64,000 nt of DNA, taken from NCBI RefSeq assembly GCF_000688475.1, contig NZ_JIAN01000006.1, positions 744,001 through 808,000 on the forward strand, in the 5' to 3' direction. The notes below the pieces were generated by a model. It was not told where the DNA came from. It saw nothing but the letters and a program-made list of their open reading frames with translations, and made no database searches. The position numbers were made by a program, and so were the translations under genes. Shown piece after piece: positions 34,273 through 44,695 of this stretch; the stretch's first letter is position 1; every line of letters begins with the position of its first letter. Source of the stretch: Cellulomonas sp. URHE0023 (GTDB lineage Bacteria > Actinomycetota > Actinomycetes > Actinomycetales > Cellulomonadaceae).

Positions 34273-35568
34273 ATGACGAGCCCGCACGACGACGCGCCGG
34301 AAGTTCCGGCCTGGGTCGACCCGACAGGCCCCGGCACCGCGCCGCAGCCCCCCGCAGCTTCCGCACCGCCGGGATACGGCTCGCCGACACCGCCTCCGGG
34401 ATACGGCTCGCCGACACCGCCGCCCGGATACGGCTCGCCGACACCGCCGCCCGGATACGGCTCGCCGACACCGCCGCCGGGATACGGGCAGCCGGTCCCT
34501 CCGTCCGGGTACCCCCAGCCTCCGGCGTACGGGCAGCAGCAGCCGACCCCACCACCAGGCTGGGGCGGGCAGCCGCCCGTCGCACCCGGATGGGGACAGC
34601 CGATGGCGCCGCCACCGGGTGCGTCCTGGCGACCGCCCGCGCTGCAGCCGGGGATCATCCCGCTGCGACCGATCGGCCTCGGCGAGATCTACGACGGCGC
34701 CTTCCGGGCGATCAGGGCGAACCCGAAGGTCATGTTCGGGATGTCCGCGATCGTGGTGACGATCGCCGTCGCCCTGCAGTCGCTCATCTCCTGGTACGTC
34801 GAGGGCCTGGTATCGACGCAGTTCACGGACCTGGCTGCCGAGCTGGATCCGCAGGGCGTCGCCGGGCTGGACTCGACCCTGAGCGCGATGGTCGGGGAGC
34901 TGTCCGGCCTGCCGATCACGGCGCTCGCCACCACCGTCCTGACGGGTCTGCTGATCGTCTCGGTGAGCCGGTCGGTCCTCGGCCAGGTCGTGACCGTCCG
35001 GGAGGTGCTGAAGGGAGGGCGTGTCTGGCTCGTCGTCGGGTTCTCGTTGCTCCTGACCCTCATCGTGTCCTTGGTCCTGGGCCTGGGCGTCGGCGTCGTG
35101 ACGCTCCTGGGCGCGAGCGGGAACCTCGGGATCGGGATCCTGCTCGGTGTGCTGGGCCTGATCGCCTACGTGATCGCGACGTTCTGGGTCAGCGTGCGGA
35201 CGCTTCTGGTCGCACCCGCGCTGATGCTCGAGGGCAAGGGTTTCTGGTCGACGATCAGGCGGGCGTGGCGGCTGACGCGCGGCGTCTTCTGGCGGTTGTT
35301 CGGGATCTGGCTGCTGACGAACATCCTGGCGAACATCATCACCGCGATCTTCACGGTCCCGGCGCAGATGTTCGGGCAGCTGTTCCTCGGCGACACCGCC
35401 GGCAGGTCGTTCGCGTCCATCGCCGTGAACGGGGTGGCCAACGTCATCGCCCTGACCCTTGCGACGACTTTCGTCGCCGCCGTCACCGCGTTGCTGTACG
35501 TCGACGTGCGGATGCGTCGCGAAGGGCTCGACGTCGAGCTGGCGCGCGCAGCGGAGCAGACCGCGTGA
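34273..35568 (+). CDS. Membrane protein with Pro/Gly/Tyr repeat N-terminus (GDPD-TM-like)
   Basis: The protein has 431 residues. Residues 1-125 are disordered and carry tandem PPGYGSPTP repeats. From about residue 130 (PLRPIGLGEIYDGAFRAIRANPKVMFG) it matches the membrane domain found with glycerophosphodiester phosphodiesterases in actinobacteria, with about six helices (VSRSVLGQVVTVREVLKGG between helices; RRAWRLTRGVFWRLFGIWLL near 340). No catalytic phosphodiesterase domain is present. It is first in a run of genes joined by GTGA overlaps (DUF4129, DUF4350, MoxR). Confidence 0.85.
   Translation: MTSPHDDAPEVPAWVDPTGPGTAPQPPAASAPPGYGSPTPPPGYGSPTPPPGYGSPTPPPGYGSPTPPPGYGQPVPPSGYPQPPAYGQQQPTPPPGWGGQPPVAPGWGQPMAPPPGASWRPPALQPGIIPLRPIGLGEIYDGAFRAIRANPKVMFGMSAIVVTIAVALQSLISWYVEGLVSTQFTDLAAELDPQGVAGLDSTLSAMVGELSGLPITALATTVLTGLLIVSVSRSVLGQVVTVREVLKGGRVWLVVGFSLLLTLIVSLVLGLGVGVVTLLGASGNLGIGILLGVLGLIAYVIATFWVSVRTLLVAPALMLEGKGFWSTIRRAWRLTRGVFWRLFGIWLLTNILANIITAIFTVPAQMFGQLFLGDTAGRSFASIAVNGVANVIALTLATTFVAAVTALLYVDVRMRREGLDVELARAAEQTA
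34366..34500 (+). repeat. Five tandem 27-base repeats within the membrane-protein gene
   Basis: Four near-identical 27-base units (34366-34473) and a fifth diverged one (34474-34500) encode PPGYGSPTP four times and PPGYGQPVP once. The unit is in phase with the reading frame, so copy number can change without a frameshift. Confidence 0.9.
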
Positions 35569-36254
35569 CCCTGTCGGCCTGGGCGGTGATCGGCGCAGCA
35601 CGCCTGCCCGTCACCATCCCGGTCGACCCGGATGCCACGACGGCGCAGCGCTGGGCGACCGAGGAGCTCGCGGACCCGGTGTACCACCAGCGTCCCTCGC
35701 TGCTGAACCGCATCATCGAGTGGCTCTCCGAACAGCTCTCCGGCGTCACCGCGACCGGGCTCCCGAGCCCCGTCGTCCTGCTCCTGGTGGTCGCCGTCAT
35801 CGCGGCCGTCGTCGCCGTCGCGTTCATCGTGAACGGGCCGGTCCGACGATCTCGCCGGGTCGCGTCCGAACGCAGCGTCCTCGACGCCGACGACGTCCGG
35901 ACGTCTGACCAGATCCGACGTGCAGCCGACGCGGCCGCCGGCGCCGAGGACTGGACGCTCGCGGTGGTCGAGCGCTTCCGCGCCATCGTGCGTGGGCTCG
36001 AGGAGCGCACGGTGCTGGACGAGCGCGCGGCGCGCACGGCGCACGAGGCCGCCGACGCCGCGGCCGGTCGTCTCCCTGAGCTCGGCAGCGACCTGGTCAC
36101 GGCCGGCTACCTGTTCGATGCGGTCGCCTACGGCCACGAGGCCGCGAGCGCCGCGGACGACCACCGTCTGCGCGACCTCGACACGCGGGTCCGCGCAGCA
36201 CGGCCCGTGGCACGCGCACGGACCGCGAGCGATGCTGTCGGTGTGTCCTCGTGA
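35565..36254 (+). CDS. DUF4129 domain protein
   Basis: The 229-residue protein has one clear helix (about residues 62-86, VVLLLVVAVIAAVVAVAFIV) and a cytosolic DUF4129 region (AEDWTLAVVERFRAIVRGLEERTVLDERAARTAHE near residue 126 in parts; GYLFDAVAYGHEAAS near 184). The domain occurs beside MoxR ATPases and DUF58 proteins; function unknown. The GTG start overlaps the previous stop (GTGA) and the end overlaps the next start the same way. Confidence 0.85.
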   Translation: MTLSAWAVIGAARLPVTIPVDPDATTAQRWATEELADPVYHQRPSLLNRIIEWLSEQLSGVTATGLPSPVVLLLVVAVIAAVVAVAFIVNGPVRRSRRVASERSVLDADDVRTSDQIRRAADAAAGAEDWTLAVVERFRAIVRGLEERTVLDERAARTAHEAADAAAGRLPELGSDLVTAGYLFDAVAYGHEAASAADDHRLRDLDTRVRAARPVARARTASDAVGVSS

Positions 36255-37443
36255 GCGTGTACGCAGGACCGGCGGAGGCTGTGGTCGGTGACGGGACCAC
36301 GGGACGCTCACGTGCGGCGTCCCGCTGGCGCCGATGGCGGCTGCCCCTCGGGATCCTCGGGCTGCTGTGCCTGGTGGCCCTGCTCGCGGCCCTCCCGCAG
36401 CCCGTCACCTCGACGGTGCCGCTCGCGCCCGACAACCCTCTGCCGGCCGGCGCACGCGCAGCCGCGCAGATCCTGGGCGAGCAAGGTGTCGACGTCCACT
36501 ACGTTCGCCGGATCACTGACGTCGAGCGGCTCGCCGGACCGGGTACGACCGTCCTGCTCGTCGGGGACCAGCTGATCGACACGGAGCACACCGACGTGCT
36601 TCGAGAGACGGGTGCCGACCTCGTTCTCGTCAACGCGAGCTGGGCGGTCAGCGAGCTGACCGAGTCCCTCGGCTACGGGAACGGTTCTGGCGGCGTCGAG
36701 ACGCGCACCGCGGAGTGCGACGATCCTGACGCCGTCGCCGCCGGGACGATCACGGCCAGCGGCTCCGTGCTCGCCTTCGGCTCGGACGCCGTCGTCTGCT
36801 TCCCCGCGCCCGGCACGTCGTCGAGCACCGGCGGGGCGTACGCCGTCACCAACGTCGACGACCAGCGCGTCGCCGTCCTCGCCGACACGGAGCCTCTGAC
36901 CAACGAGCGGCTCGCGGACGAGGGAAACGCCGCCCTCGTGCTTCGGACGCTGGGCCGGCACGAGGTGCTGGTCTGGTACATCCCGTCGGCCGACGACCAG
37001 GACCCGCTCGAGTCCGGCGGACCCGGGATCACGGACGTCGTCCCGCCGCTGGTCAGCCTCATCGGCCTGCAGCTCCTGCTCGTCGCGGCGGCAGCAGCGC
37101 TGTGGCGCGGACGTCGCCTCGGCCGCATCGTCACCGAACAGATGCCGGTCGTCGTGCGCGCGGGCGAGACGACCCGCGGGCGCGGCCGCCTGTACCGCCG
37201 CTCCGGTTCCTTCGGACATGCTGCGGCGGCCCTGCGCGCGGGTGCCACCGCGCGCTCGTGCGCCCGGCTCGGACTGCCGCGCTCGGCCCCGCCCCAGGTG
37301 GTCATCGACGCCCTGGCCCGGGCGTCCGGACGCAGTCCCGGGCAGATCGAGGCGCTCCTGTACGGGCCGCCCCCCACAGACGACCACGGTCTCGCGCAGC
37401 TGGCGCGGGACTTGGACCATCTCGAGAGCGAGGTTCACCGATC

Positions 37444-37447
<4 letters not shown>
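36251..37447 (+). CDS. DUF4350 domain protein
   Basis: This 398-residue membrane protein has an N-terminal helix (about 32-50), an extracellular DUF4350 domain (APDNPLPAGARAAAQILGEQGVDVHYVRRITD near residue 58 in parts) that resembles glutamine-amidotransferase-like folds, and a second helix near 265-285 (PPLVSLIGLQLLLVAAAAALW). The cytosolic tail contains RLYRRSGSFGHAAAALRAG and pairs with MoxR-type systems. It overlaps both neighbours by GTGA. Confidence 0.85.
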
Positions 37448-38592
<1,145 letters not shown>

Positions 38593-38608
38593 CGCAGGCA
38601 CGGGGCTG

Positions 38609-39901
38609 ATGGCGATCACCTGGCGGGCGGTCGCGCTCACGGCGGCCGGGATCGTTGCGGTGGTCCTGTTCCCGGCGACCGGCACGGTGCTGCTGTGGGC
38701 CGTGCTCGTCGTCGTGGTGGTCGCGCTCGACGCCGTGCTCGCCGCGTCCCCACGGCAGGTCGCGGTGAGCCGCGAGGTGCCGTCGTCGATCCGCATGTCG
38801 CAGACCGCACGCTCGACGCTCACGCTGACGAACCTCGGTCGCCGACGCCTGCGTGCCCTCGTGCGCGACGCGTGGCCGCCGTCGAGCGGTGCCGACGAGA
38901 ATCGGCACCAGGTTCTCGTCCCACGAGGCGAGGGTCGTCGGGTCTCGACGGTCCTGGCACCGACCCGGCGAGGGGACGCGCACGCCGACCGTGTGACGAT
39001 CCGGACCGTGGGCCCGTTGGGCGTCGCGGGTCGACAGGCCTCGCTGACGGTGCCCGGTCGGCTGCGCGTGCTGCCGGAGTTCGCATCCCGCAAGCACCTG
39101 CCGAGCAGGCTCGCCCGCCTGCGTGAGCTCGACGGCCGTGCCGCGGTCCAGGTGCGGGGTCCGGGCACGGAGTTCGACTCCCTGCGCGAGTACGTGATCG
39201 GCGATGACGTGCGCTCGATCGACTGGCGCGCGACCGCCCGGAGGGCCGACGTCGTGGTCCGTACCTGGCGTCCGGAGCGCGACAGACGCGTCCTGATCGT
39301 CCTCGACACCTCTCGGACCTCGGCGGTCCGGGTCCAGGACGCACCCAGGATCGACGCGTCGATCGAGGCCGCGCTGCTGCTCGCCGCACTGGCCACCCGC
39401 GCGGGCGACCGGGTCGAGCTGATCGTCTACGACCGCACCGTGCGCGGCCGGGTCGCCGGTCAGAGCGGTCCGCGGGTGATGCCTGCGTTCGCGGACGTGC
39501 TCTCGCTCGCTGAGCCGCAGCTCATCGAGGCCGACTGGCCGGGCGTCGTCGCGCAGGTGCGCCAGCGGCTGAGCCAGAGGGCCCTCGTCGTGCTGCTCAG
39601 CGCGCTCGATCCCGCCGCAGTCGAGCACGGGCTGCTGGGCGTCGTGAACCAGCTCACCGAGCGGCACCAGGTGGTGCTCGCGTCGGTCGCCGACCCGGAG
39701 GTCGACGACCTGCGCACTGGCCGGCAGGACGCGGCCGCGATGTTCGACGCGGCCGCGGCCGAGCGCGTGGGCCTCGAACGTGCGGCGGTGGCGGCCCGCC
39801 TGCGCCAGCGGGGCGTCGAGGTCCTGGACGCCCTCCCCGACGACCTCGCACCTCAGCTGGCAGACCGGTACCTCGCCCTCAAGGCGGCCGGCCGGCTCTG
39901 A
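38609..39901 (+). CDS. DUF58 domain protein
   Basis: The 430-residue protein has two N-terminal helices (about residues 8-45), a beta-rich segment and the DUF58 signature GTEFDSLREYVIGDDVRSIDW (near 188, here over two stretches) followed by a von Willebrand-type fold with VLIVLDTSRTS. It is the usual partner of MoxR ATPases. The ATG lies 16 bases after the MoxR stop. Codon use matches the cluster. Confidence 0.92.
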   Translation: MAITWRAVALTAAGIVAVVLFPATGTVLLWAVLVVVVVALDAVLAASPRQVAVSREVPSSIRMSQTARSTLTLTNLGRRRLRALVRDAWPPSSGADENRHQVLVPRGEGRRVSTVLAPTRRGDAHADRVTIRTVGPLGVAGRQASLTVPGRLRVLPEFASRKHLPSRLARLRELDGRAAVQVRGPGTEFDSLREYVIGDDVRSIDWRATARRADVVVRTWRPERDRRVLIVLDTSRTSAVRVQDAPRIDASIEAALLLAALATRAGDRVELIVYDRTVRGRVAGQSGPRVMPAFADVLSLAEPQLIEADWPGVVAQVRQRLSQRALVVLLSALDPAAVEHGLLGVVNQLTERHQVVLASVADPEVDDLRTGRQDAAAMFDAAAAERVGLERAAVAARLRQRGVEVLDALPDDLAPQLADRYLALKAAGRL

Positions 39902-39966
39902 GCATCGGTCTGGCCGCGGACAACATCGACCGCAGGCCAGGCCGACATCCGAGACAGGAGACCGAT

Positions 39967-41127
39967 GTGGCTGCACCCGTTCCCGGCGACCTGCTCTCCT
40001 CCGCACAGCTCAACCGAGCGCTCCTCGCGCGACAGCACCTTCTGGATCGGCACAGCGGGCCCGCGCTCGAGGTGGTCGAAGACCTGGTCGGCCAGCAGGC
40101 GCAGAACGCCTGGTCGCCGTACGTGGGGCTGTGGAGCCGGGTCAGCGGGTTCCGCCCGGCCGAGCTGGGCGATGCGATCTGGGACAGGACGGTTGCCCGC
40201 ATCGCGGTGATGCGCGGCACGATCCACCTGGTGACGCGCGACGACGCGTTGCTCCTGCCCGCGCTGATGGCTCCGCTGTACGCACGGGACCTCGAGGTCA
40301 ACGTCCAGCACGCGGCGGGGCTGCGGGGCGTGGACGTCGGCGAGGTCACCGCGGTCGCCCGCACTCTGGTCGAGCTCGAGCCGCGCGTCACCACCGACCT
40401 CGGCCGCCTGCTGGCGGAACGCTGGCCGCAGGTTGCGCCCAGCACGCTCGCGTACGCCGCCCGCGGCACCCTTCCGCTCGTGCAGGTTCCGCCACGAGGT
40501 GTCTGGGGCAGATCGGGTGCGACGACATGGACCACCGCGGACGCATGGTTCGGCACCGCGTCGGCAGACCTGTCCGAACCGGACGTCCTGGAGCGCGAGC
40601 ACGAGCGACTCGTGCTCCGCTACCTGCGGGCGTTCGGTCCTGCGTCCGTCGCGGACGTCCAGAACTGGTCGGGGCTCAGGGGTCTCCGTGCTGTCGTGGA
40701 CCGTCTGGGCGACCAGCTCGTGCGGTACCGGGCGGATCCGCCTCCCGGCGGTGTACGACCGCGTGAGCTTCTCGATGTGCCTGATGGGCCGCTTCCGGAC
40801 CCCGGGACGCCCGCGCCGGTGCGCTTCCTGCCCGACCTCGACAACGTCCTGCTGGGACATGCGGACCGGACCCGGATCATCTCCGAGGAGCATCGTCGCT
40901 CGCTCGCCACGTCGAACGGCGTCGTCCCGCCCACGTTTCTGCTCGACGGCCGGGTGGCCGGCACATGGGCGGTGTCCCGGGAACGCGACGCCCCTGCGAC
41001 GCTCACCGTCCGCCCGTTCGCGCCGGTGACGGCCGCGGACCGCAGGCTCGTCGAGGACGAGGCGGAGGCCTTCGTCCGGTTCATGGCCGACGATGCCGTC
41101 GCGCACCGGGTCGTCGTGGAGGACTGA
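39967..41127 (+). CDS. Winged-helix DNA-binding domain protein (PF06224, AlkZ/YcaQ-like)
   Basis: This 386-residue protein belongs to the same broad family as the YcaQ-like protein at 26957-28183 but to a different subgroup: N-terminal LVGQQAQNAWSPYVGLWSRV near residue 41 and AVMRGTIHLVTRDDALLL near 80, where the QAQN segment takes the place of the QIDS motif. In AlkZ the catalytic motif is QxQ, and Q-Q-A-Q here can provide it. The GTG start follows DUF58 by 65 bases. It interrupts the otherwise usual DUF58-SpoIIM-RDD order. Glycosylase activity is inferred. Confidence 0.85.
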   Translation: MAAPVPGDLLSSAQLNRALLARQHLLDRHSGPALEVVEDLVGQQAQNAWSPYVGLWSRVSGFRPAELGDAIWDRTVARIAVMRGTIHLVTRDDALLLPALMAPLYARDLEVNVQHAAGLRGVDVGEVTAVARTLVELEPRVTTDLGRLLAERWPQVAPSTLAYAARGTLPLVQVPPRGVWGRSGATTWTTADAWFGTASADLSEPDVLEREHERLVLRYLRAFGPASVADVQNWSGLRGLRAVVDRLGDQLVRYRADPPPGGVRPRELLDVPDGPLPDPGTPAPVRFLPDLDNVLLGHADRTRIISEEHRRSLATSNGVVPPTFLLDGRVAGTWAVSRERDAPATLTVRPFAPVTAADRRLVEDEAEAFVRFMADDAVAHRVVVED

Positions 41128-41141
41128 CCACGCTGCCCGGC

Positions 41142-42131
41142 TCAGCCGGCCATGGCCAGGACGTACCCGGCGCGGTCGTCCTCGAGGTCACCGGTCTCAC
41201 CGTCGCGGACCGCTCGCCGTCCCAGCACGATCGTGTAGACCCAGAAGAGGGTCACGGCGATCGCACCGAGCGTGATCTTGAGGGACCACGGCAGCGTGGA
41301 CCCTGTCACGAAGCCCTCGATCAGGCCGGAGACCGCCAGGGTGCCGATGAGCCCGATCGCGACCGTGATGAAGGCGCGACCCTCCTGAGCGAGCGCGCGC
41401 GACCGGGTGCGGGGCCCAGGCACGAGCCACGTCCAGAAGATCCGTAGCCCGGCGGCACCCGCGACGAAGACCGAGGTCAGCTCGAGGAGCCCGTGGGGGG
41501 CGATCGACTGGAGGAACACGTCGAGCTGTCCGTGCGCAGCCATCATCCCGCCGGTCGAACCGACGGCGATCGCGTTGCTGACCTGGAAGTACAGCGGACC
41601 GATCCCCGTGATCCCGGTCGCGACGCAGACCGCCGTGAGGAACGCGTTGTTGGTCCACACCATCGCGGCGAACCCGGGTCCCGGCTCGTAGTACTGCTGG
41701 AACATGTCGTCCACGTACCGCTGCTGCTCGGCAGGGGTGCCCATGAGCGCGAGAGCCTCGGGCTGGGTGGCCACCCACACCCCGGACACGGTGGCCAGGA
41801 CGGCGAAGCCGAGCGCGACCGCCGCGGTCCACCAGCGGATGCGGTAGAGCGCGGCCGGGAGCGAGACGACGACGAACCGCGTGACGTCCCGCCACCCGGC
41901 CTGGTGCGACCCTGCGATCGCCGCCCGCCCGCGGGCCACGAGCTGGGAGAGCCTCGCGACAGTGACCGGATCCGGCGCGCTGGACCGGATGACCGAGAGA
42001 TCGGTCGCGGCAGCCTGGTAGAGGCGGACCAGCTCGTCCACCTCGGCTCCGGTGAGCCGCCTGCGACGCGCGAGCTCGTCGAGCCGTGCCCACGCGCCTG
42101 CGCGCACCCGCTCGTACGCGTCGAGGTCCAT
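41142..42131 (-). CDS. SpoIIM-like membrane protein (stage II sporulation protein M family)
   Basis: This 329-residue integral membrane protein starts MDLDAYERVRAGAW (ATG 42131; a GTG two codons earlier is possible). A helical cytosolic N-terminus of about 90 residues is followed by five or six helices with the family stretch WTNNAFLTAVCVATGITGIGPLYFQVSNAI near residue 160 and SIAPHGLLELTSVFVAGAAGL near 208. In non-sporulating actinobacteria it occurs with MoxR/DUF58/RDD genes. It is divergent from the RDD gene. Confidence 0.88.
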   Translation of the reverse strand: MDLDAYERVRAGAWARLDELARRRRLTGAEVDELVRLYQAAATDLSVIRSSAPDPVTVARLSQLVARGRAAIAGSHQAGWRDVTRFVVVSLPAALYRIRWWTAAVALGFAVLATVSGVWVATQPEALALMGTPAEQQRYVDDMFQQYYEPGPGFAAMVWTNNAFLTAVCVATGITGIGPLYFQVSNAIAVGSTGGMMAAHGQLDVFLQSIAPHGLLELTSVFVAGAAGLRIFWTWLVPGPRTRSRALAQEGRAFITVAIGLIGTLAVSGLIEGFVTGSTLPWSLKITLGAIAVTLFWVYTIVLGRRAVRDGETGDLEDDRAGYVLAMAG

Positions 42132-42235
42132 GTGCACAGCCTGCCATCCTGCACGCGCTGCCAGCGGCTACTCTGCGGCAGGAGCCCGGCCGGAAGGCTG
42201 TGGATGCACGCGGGGACGGATGGATGGGGGCGAGC

Positions 42236-43057
42236 ATGGCGAACATGGACGGGATCGTCATCGGCGAGGGTGTCGTCCTCGATGCGAGGCCGACGTCCTC
42301 GGCCGTCCGCCTGCTCGCGGCGCTCCTCGACCTCCTGGTTCTCGGCGTCGTCGTGTTCCTCCTGATCATCGTGCTCTCCAGCATCTCGCCGACCACGGAG
42401 GAAGCCGCCCGGATCACCAGCGTGGTCTTCATCGCGACGATCACGGTGGTCATCCCGACGACTGTCGACACGTTGACCCGGGGCAGGTCGCTCGGAAAGC
42501 TGGCCCTCGGCATTCGCATCGTCCGGGACGACGGCGGCCCGATCGTCTTCCGTCAGTCCCTGGTCCGGGCGCTCGTCGGCATCGTCGAGCTCTGGCTGAC
42601 GTTCGGATCGGTCGCCCTGATCACGTCGACCGTCAACCCGCAGGGCAAGCGGGTCGGGGATCTCCTGGCGGGGACCTACGCCGTCCGGGTCCGGGGATCG
42701 GCCCCACAGCGGCCGCCACTGTCGATGCCGGCGCAGCTCGCGGGCTGGGCGGCCAGCTCGGACATCGCCCGGTTGCCCGACGGCCTGGCGCTGTCCGCTC
42801 GCCAGTTCCTCGGTCGCACGGCCACCCTGCACCCGACCTCACGGGTGCAGCTGGGTACCCGGCTCAGCGAGGAGGTGCAGCGCTACGTCAACCCGCTGCC
42901 CCCGTCGGGTACCCACCCTGAGGCGTTCCTCGCTGCGGTGCTCACCGAGCGTCGGAACCGGGAGTTCGTGGCCTTGGAGAGGGCCGGGCACCGGGACGCC
43001 GTCGAGGCGATGCAGCTGCACCGGCTCCCGCACGGCATCCCAGACCCGGTCGACTGA
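42236..43057 (+). CDS. RDD family membrane protein
   Basis: The 273-residue protein has an RDD domain (SSAVRLLAALLDLLVLGVVVF near residue 20; TRGRSLGKLALGIRIVRDDGG near 80) with three to four helices, and a soluble C-terminal half with RRNREFVALERAGHRDA. RDD proteins are often transport-related; this one belongs to the MoxR cluster subgroup. Starts at 42224, 42236 or 42245 are all possible; 42236 was chosen for the GGGGGCGAG upstream. It converges on ahcY with a 9-base gap. Confidence 0.85.
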   Translation: MANMDGIVIGEGVVLDARPTSSAVRLLAALLDLLVLGVVVFLLIIVLSSISPTTEEAARITSVVFIATITVVIPTTVDTLTRGRSLGKLALGIRIVRDDGGPIVFRQSLVRALVGIVELWLTFGSVALITSTVNPQGKRVGDLLAGTYAVRVRGSAPQRPPLSMPAQLAGWAASSDIARLPDGLALSARQFLGRTATLHPTSRVQLGTRLSEEVQRYVNPLPPSGTHPEAFLAAVLTERRNREFVALERAGHRDAVEAMQLHRLPHGIPDPVD

Positions 43058-43066
43058 CGTCGCCCG

Positions 43067-44548
43067 TCAGTACCTGTAGTGCTCCGGCTTGTACGGGCCG
43101 GCAGCGTCGACTCCCAGGTACTCGGCTTGCACCTTGGTCAGCTCCGTGAGCCTGACTCCGAGCGCGTCGAGGTGCAGGCGCGCCACCTTCTCGTCGAGCA
43201 CCTTGGGCAGCCGGTAGACCTCCCGGCCGTACTCCCCGGGCTTGGTGAACAGCTCGATCTGGCCGATGACCTGGTTGGAGAACGAGTTGCTCATGACGAA
43301 CGACGGGTGGCCGGTCGCGTTGCCCAGGTTCAGCAGACGCCCCTCCGACAGCACGATGATCGACCGCTCGGGACGCCCCTCGTCCGCGGGAAACGTCCAC
43401 TCGTGCACCTGCGGCTTGATCTCCGTGCGCGTGATCCCCGGGACGGCGGCCAGGCCGGCCATGTCGATCTCGTTGTCGAAGTGCCCGATGTTGCCGACGA
43501 CGGCCTTGTTCTTCATCGCGGCCATCTGCGCCGCGGAGATGACGTCCTTGTTGCCTGTGGTCGTGATGAAGAAGTCCGCCTGGTCGATGACGTCGTCGAG
43601 ACGCGCGACCTGGAAGCCGTCCATCGCGGCCTGGAGCGCGCAGATCGGGTCCACCTCGGACACGATGACGCGCGCGCCCTGGCCCCTGAAGGCTTCCGCA
43701 GCACCCTTGCCGACGTCTCCGTAGCCCGCGACGAACGCGACCTTGCCGCCCATCAGCACGTCGGTGGCGCGGTTGATGCCGTCCGGCAGGGAGTGGCGGA
43801 TGCCGTACTTGTTGTCGAACTTCGACTTGGTGACCGAGTCGTTGACGTTGATCGCCGGGAACAGCAGTCCGCCCGCCTCGGCGAGCTGGTACAGGCGGTG
43901 CACGCCTGTCGTGGTCTCCTCGGTGACCCCCTTAATCGCCGCGGCGATCGTGGTCCAGCGCTGCGGGTCGGCGGCCAGGGACGCCCGGAGCGTGTCGAGG
44001 ATGACCGTGAGCTCCTCGGAGTAGTCCGCGTCGCCGGGAACCGGGTTGCTCGGCACCGCGCCCGCCGCCTCGTACTCGACGCCCTTGTGCACCAGCAGCG
44101 TCGCGTCGCCACCGTCGTCGAGGATCATGTTCGGGCCGGCTCCCCCGGGCCAGACGAGGATCTGCTCGGTGCAGTCCCAGTACTCGGCCAGGGACTCGCC
44201 CTTCCACGCGAACACGGGGACGCCGGTCGGTTCGTCGACCGAGCCACTGGGCCCCACGACGATCGCGGCGGCAGCCTCGTCCTGCGTCGAGAAGATGTTG
44301 CACGACGCCCAACGGACCTGCGCGCCCAGCGCGACGAGGGTCTCGATGAGGACGGCGGTCTGCACGGTCATGTGCAGCGAACCCGCGATGCGGGCGCCGG
44401 CCAACGGCTGGGTGGGGCCGAACTCGGCCCGCAGCGCCATGAGTCCCGGCATCTCGTGCTCGGCGAGCCGGATCTGGTGACGGCCGGCCTCGGCCAGTGA
44501 CAGGTCGCGGACCTTGTAGCGTCCGGGGGCTTCGGAGAAGGTGGACAT
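43067..44548 (-). CDS. ahcY: Adenosylhomocysteinase
   Basis: AhcY splits S-adenosylhomocysteine into adenosine and homocysteine, relieving inhibition of methyltransferases. The 493 residues contain [15 protein letters not shown] near 57, the NAD site GYGDVGKG at 275-282 and the conserved C-terminus PYKPEHYRY. The length includes the insertion of about 40 residues seen in actinobacterial enzymes. The ATG at 44548 has AGGAG 7 bases upstream; the open frame further upstream is not conserved. The 147 bases upstream show no gene, and I could not fit an S-adenosylhomocysteine riboswitch there. Confidence 0.98.
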   Translation of the reverse strand: MSTFSEAPGRYKVRDLSLAEAGRHQIRLAEHEMPGLMALRAEFGPTQPLAGARIAGSLHMTVQTAVLIETLVALGAQVRWASCNIFSTQDEAAAAIVVGPSGSVDEPTGVPVFAWKGESLAEYWDCTEQILVWPGGAGPNMILDDGGDATLLVHKGVEYEAAGAVPSNPVPGDADYSEELTVILDTLRASLAADPQRWTTIAAAIKGVTEETTTGVHRLYQLAEAGGLLFPAINVNDSVTKSKFDNKYGIRHSLPDGINRATDVLMGGKVAFVAGYGDVGKGAAEAFRGQGARVIVSEVDPICALQAAMDGFQVARLDDVIDQADFFITTTGNKDVISAAQMAAMKNKAVVGNIGHFDNEIDMAGLAAVPGITRTEIKPQVHEWTFPADEGRPERSIIVLSEGRLLNLGNATGHPSFVMSNSFSNQVIGQIELFTKPGEYGREVYRLPKVLDEKVARLHLDALGVRLTELTKVQAEYLGVDAAGPYKPEHYRY

Positions 44549-44695
44549 CTCACTCCTGACGGGTGCGCAGCGATGGGCAGTCGATAGGCACAGCGGAGCG
44601 GACCGTCCGAGGACGGGACACTCACGCCGGCGCGACCCCTCTCGGTCTGCGGGCATCACCCACGCCGTCGCGGCCATGCTAACCGCGCGACGGCC

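Noticed and set aside
34366-34500. CRISPR-like repeat array
   Set aside because: Repeats are directly abutting without spacers, in phase with a coding frame and translate to PPGYGSPTP.
44549-44695. S-adenosylhomocysteine riboswitch upstream of ahcY
   Set aside because: Small hairpins occur (for example CGGAC/GTCCG) but I could not align the conserved core of that riboswitch class.
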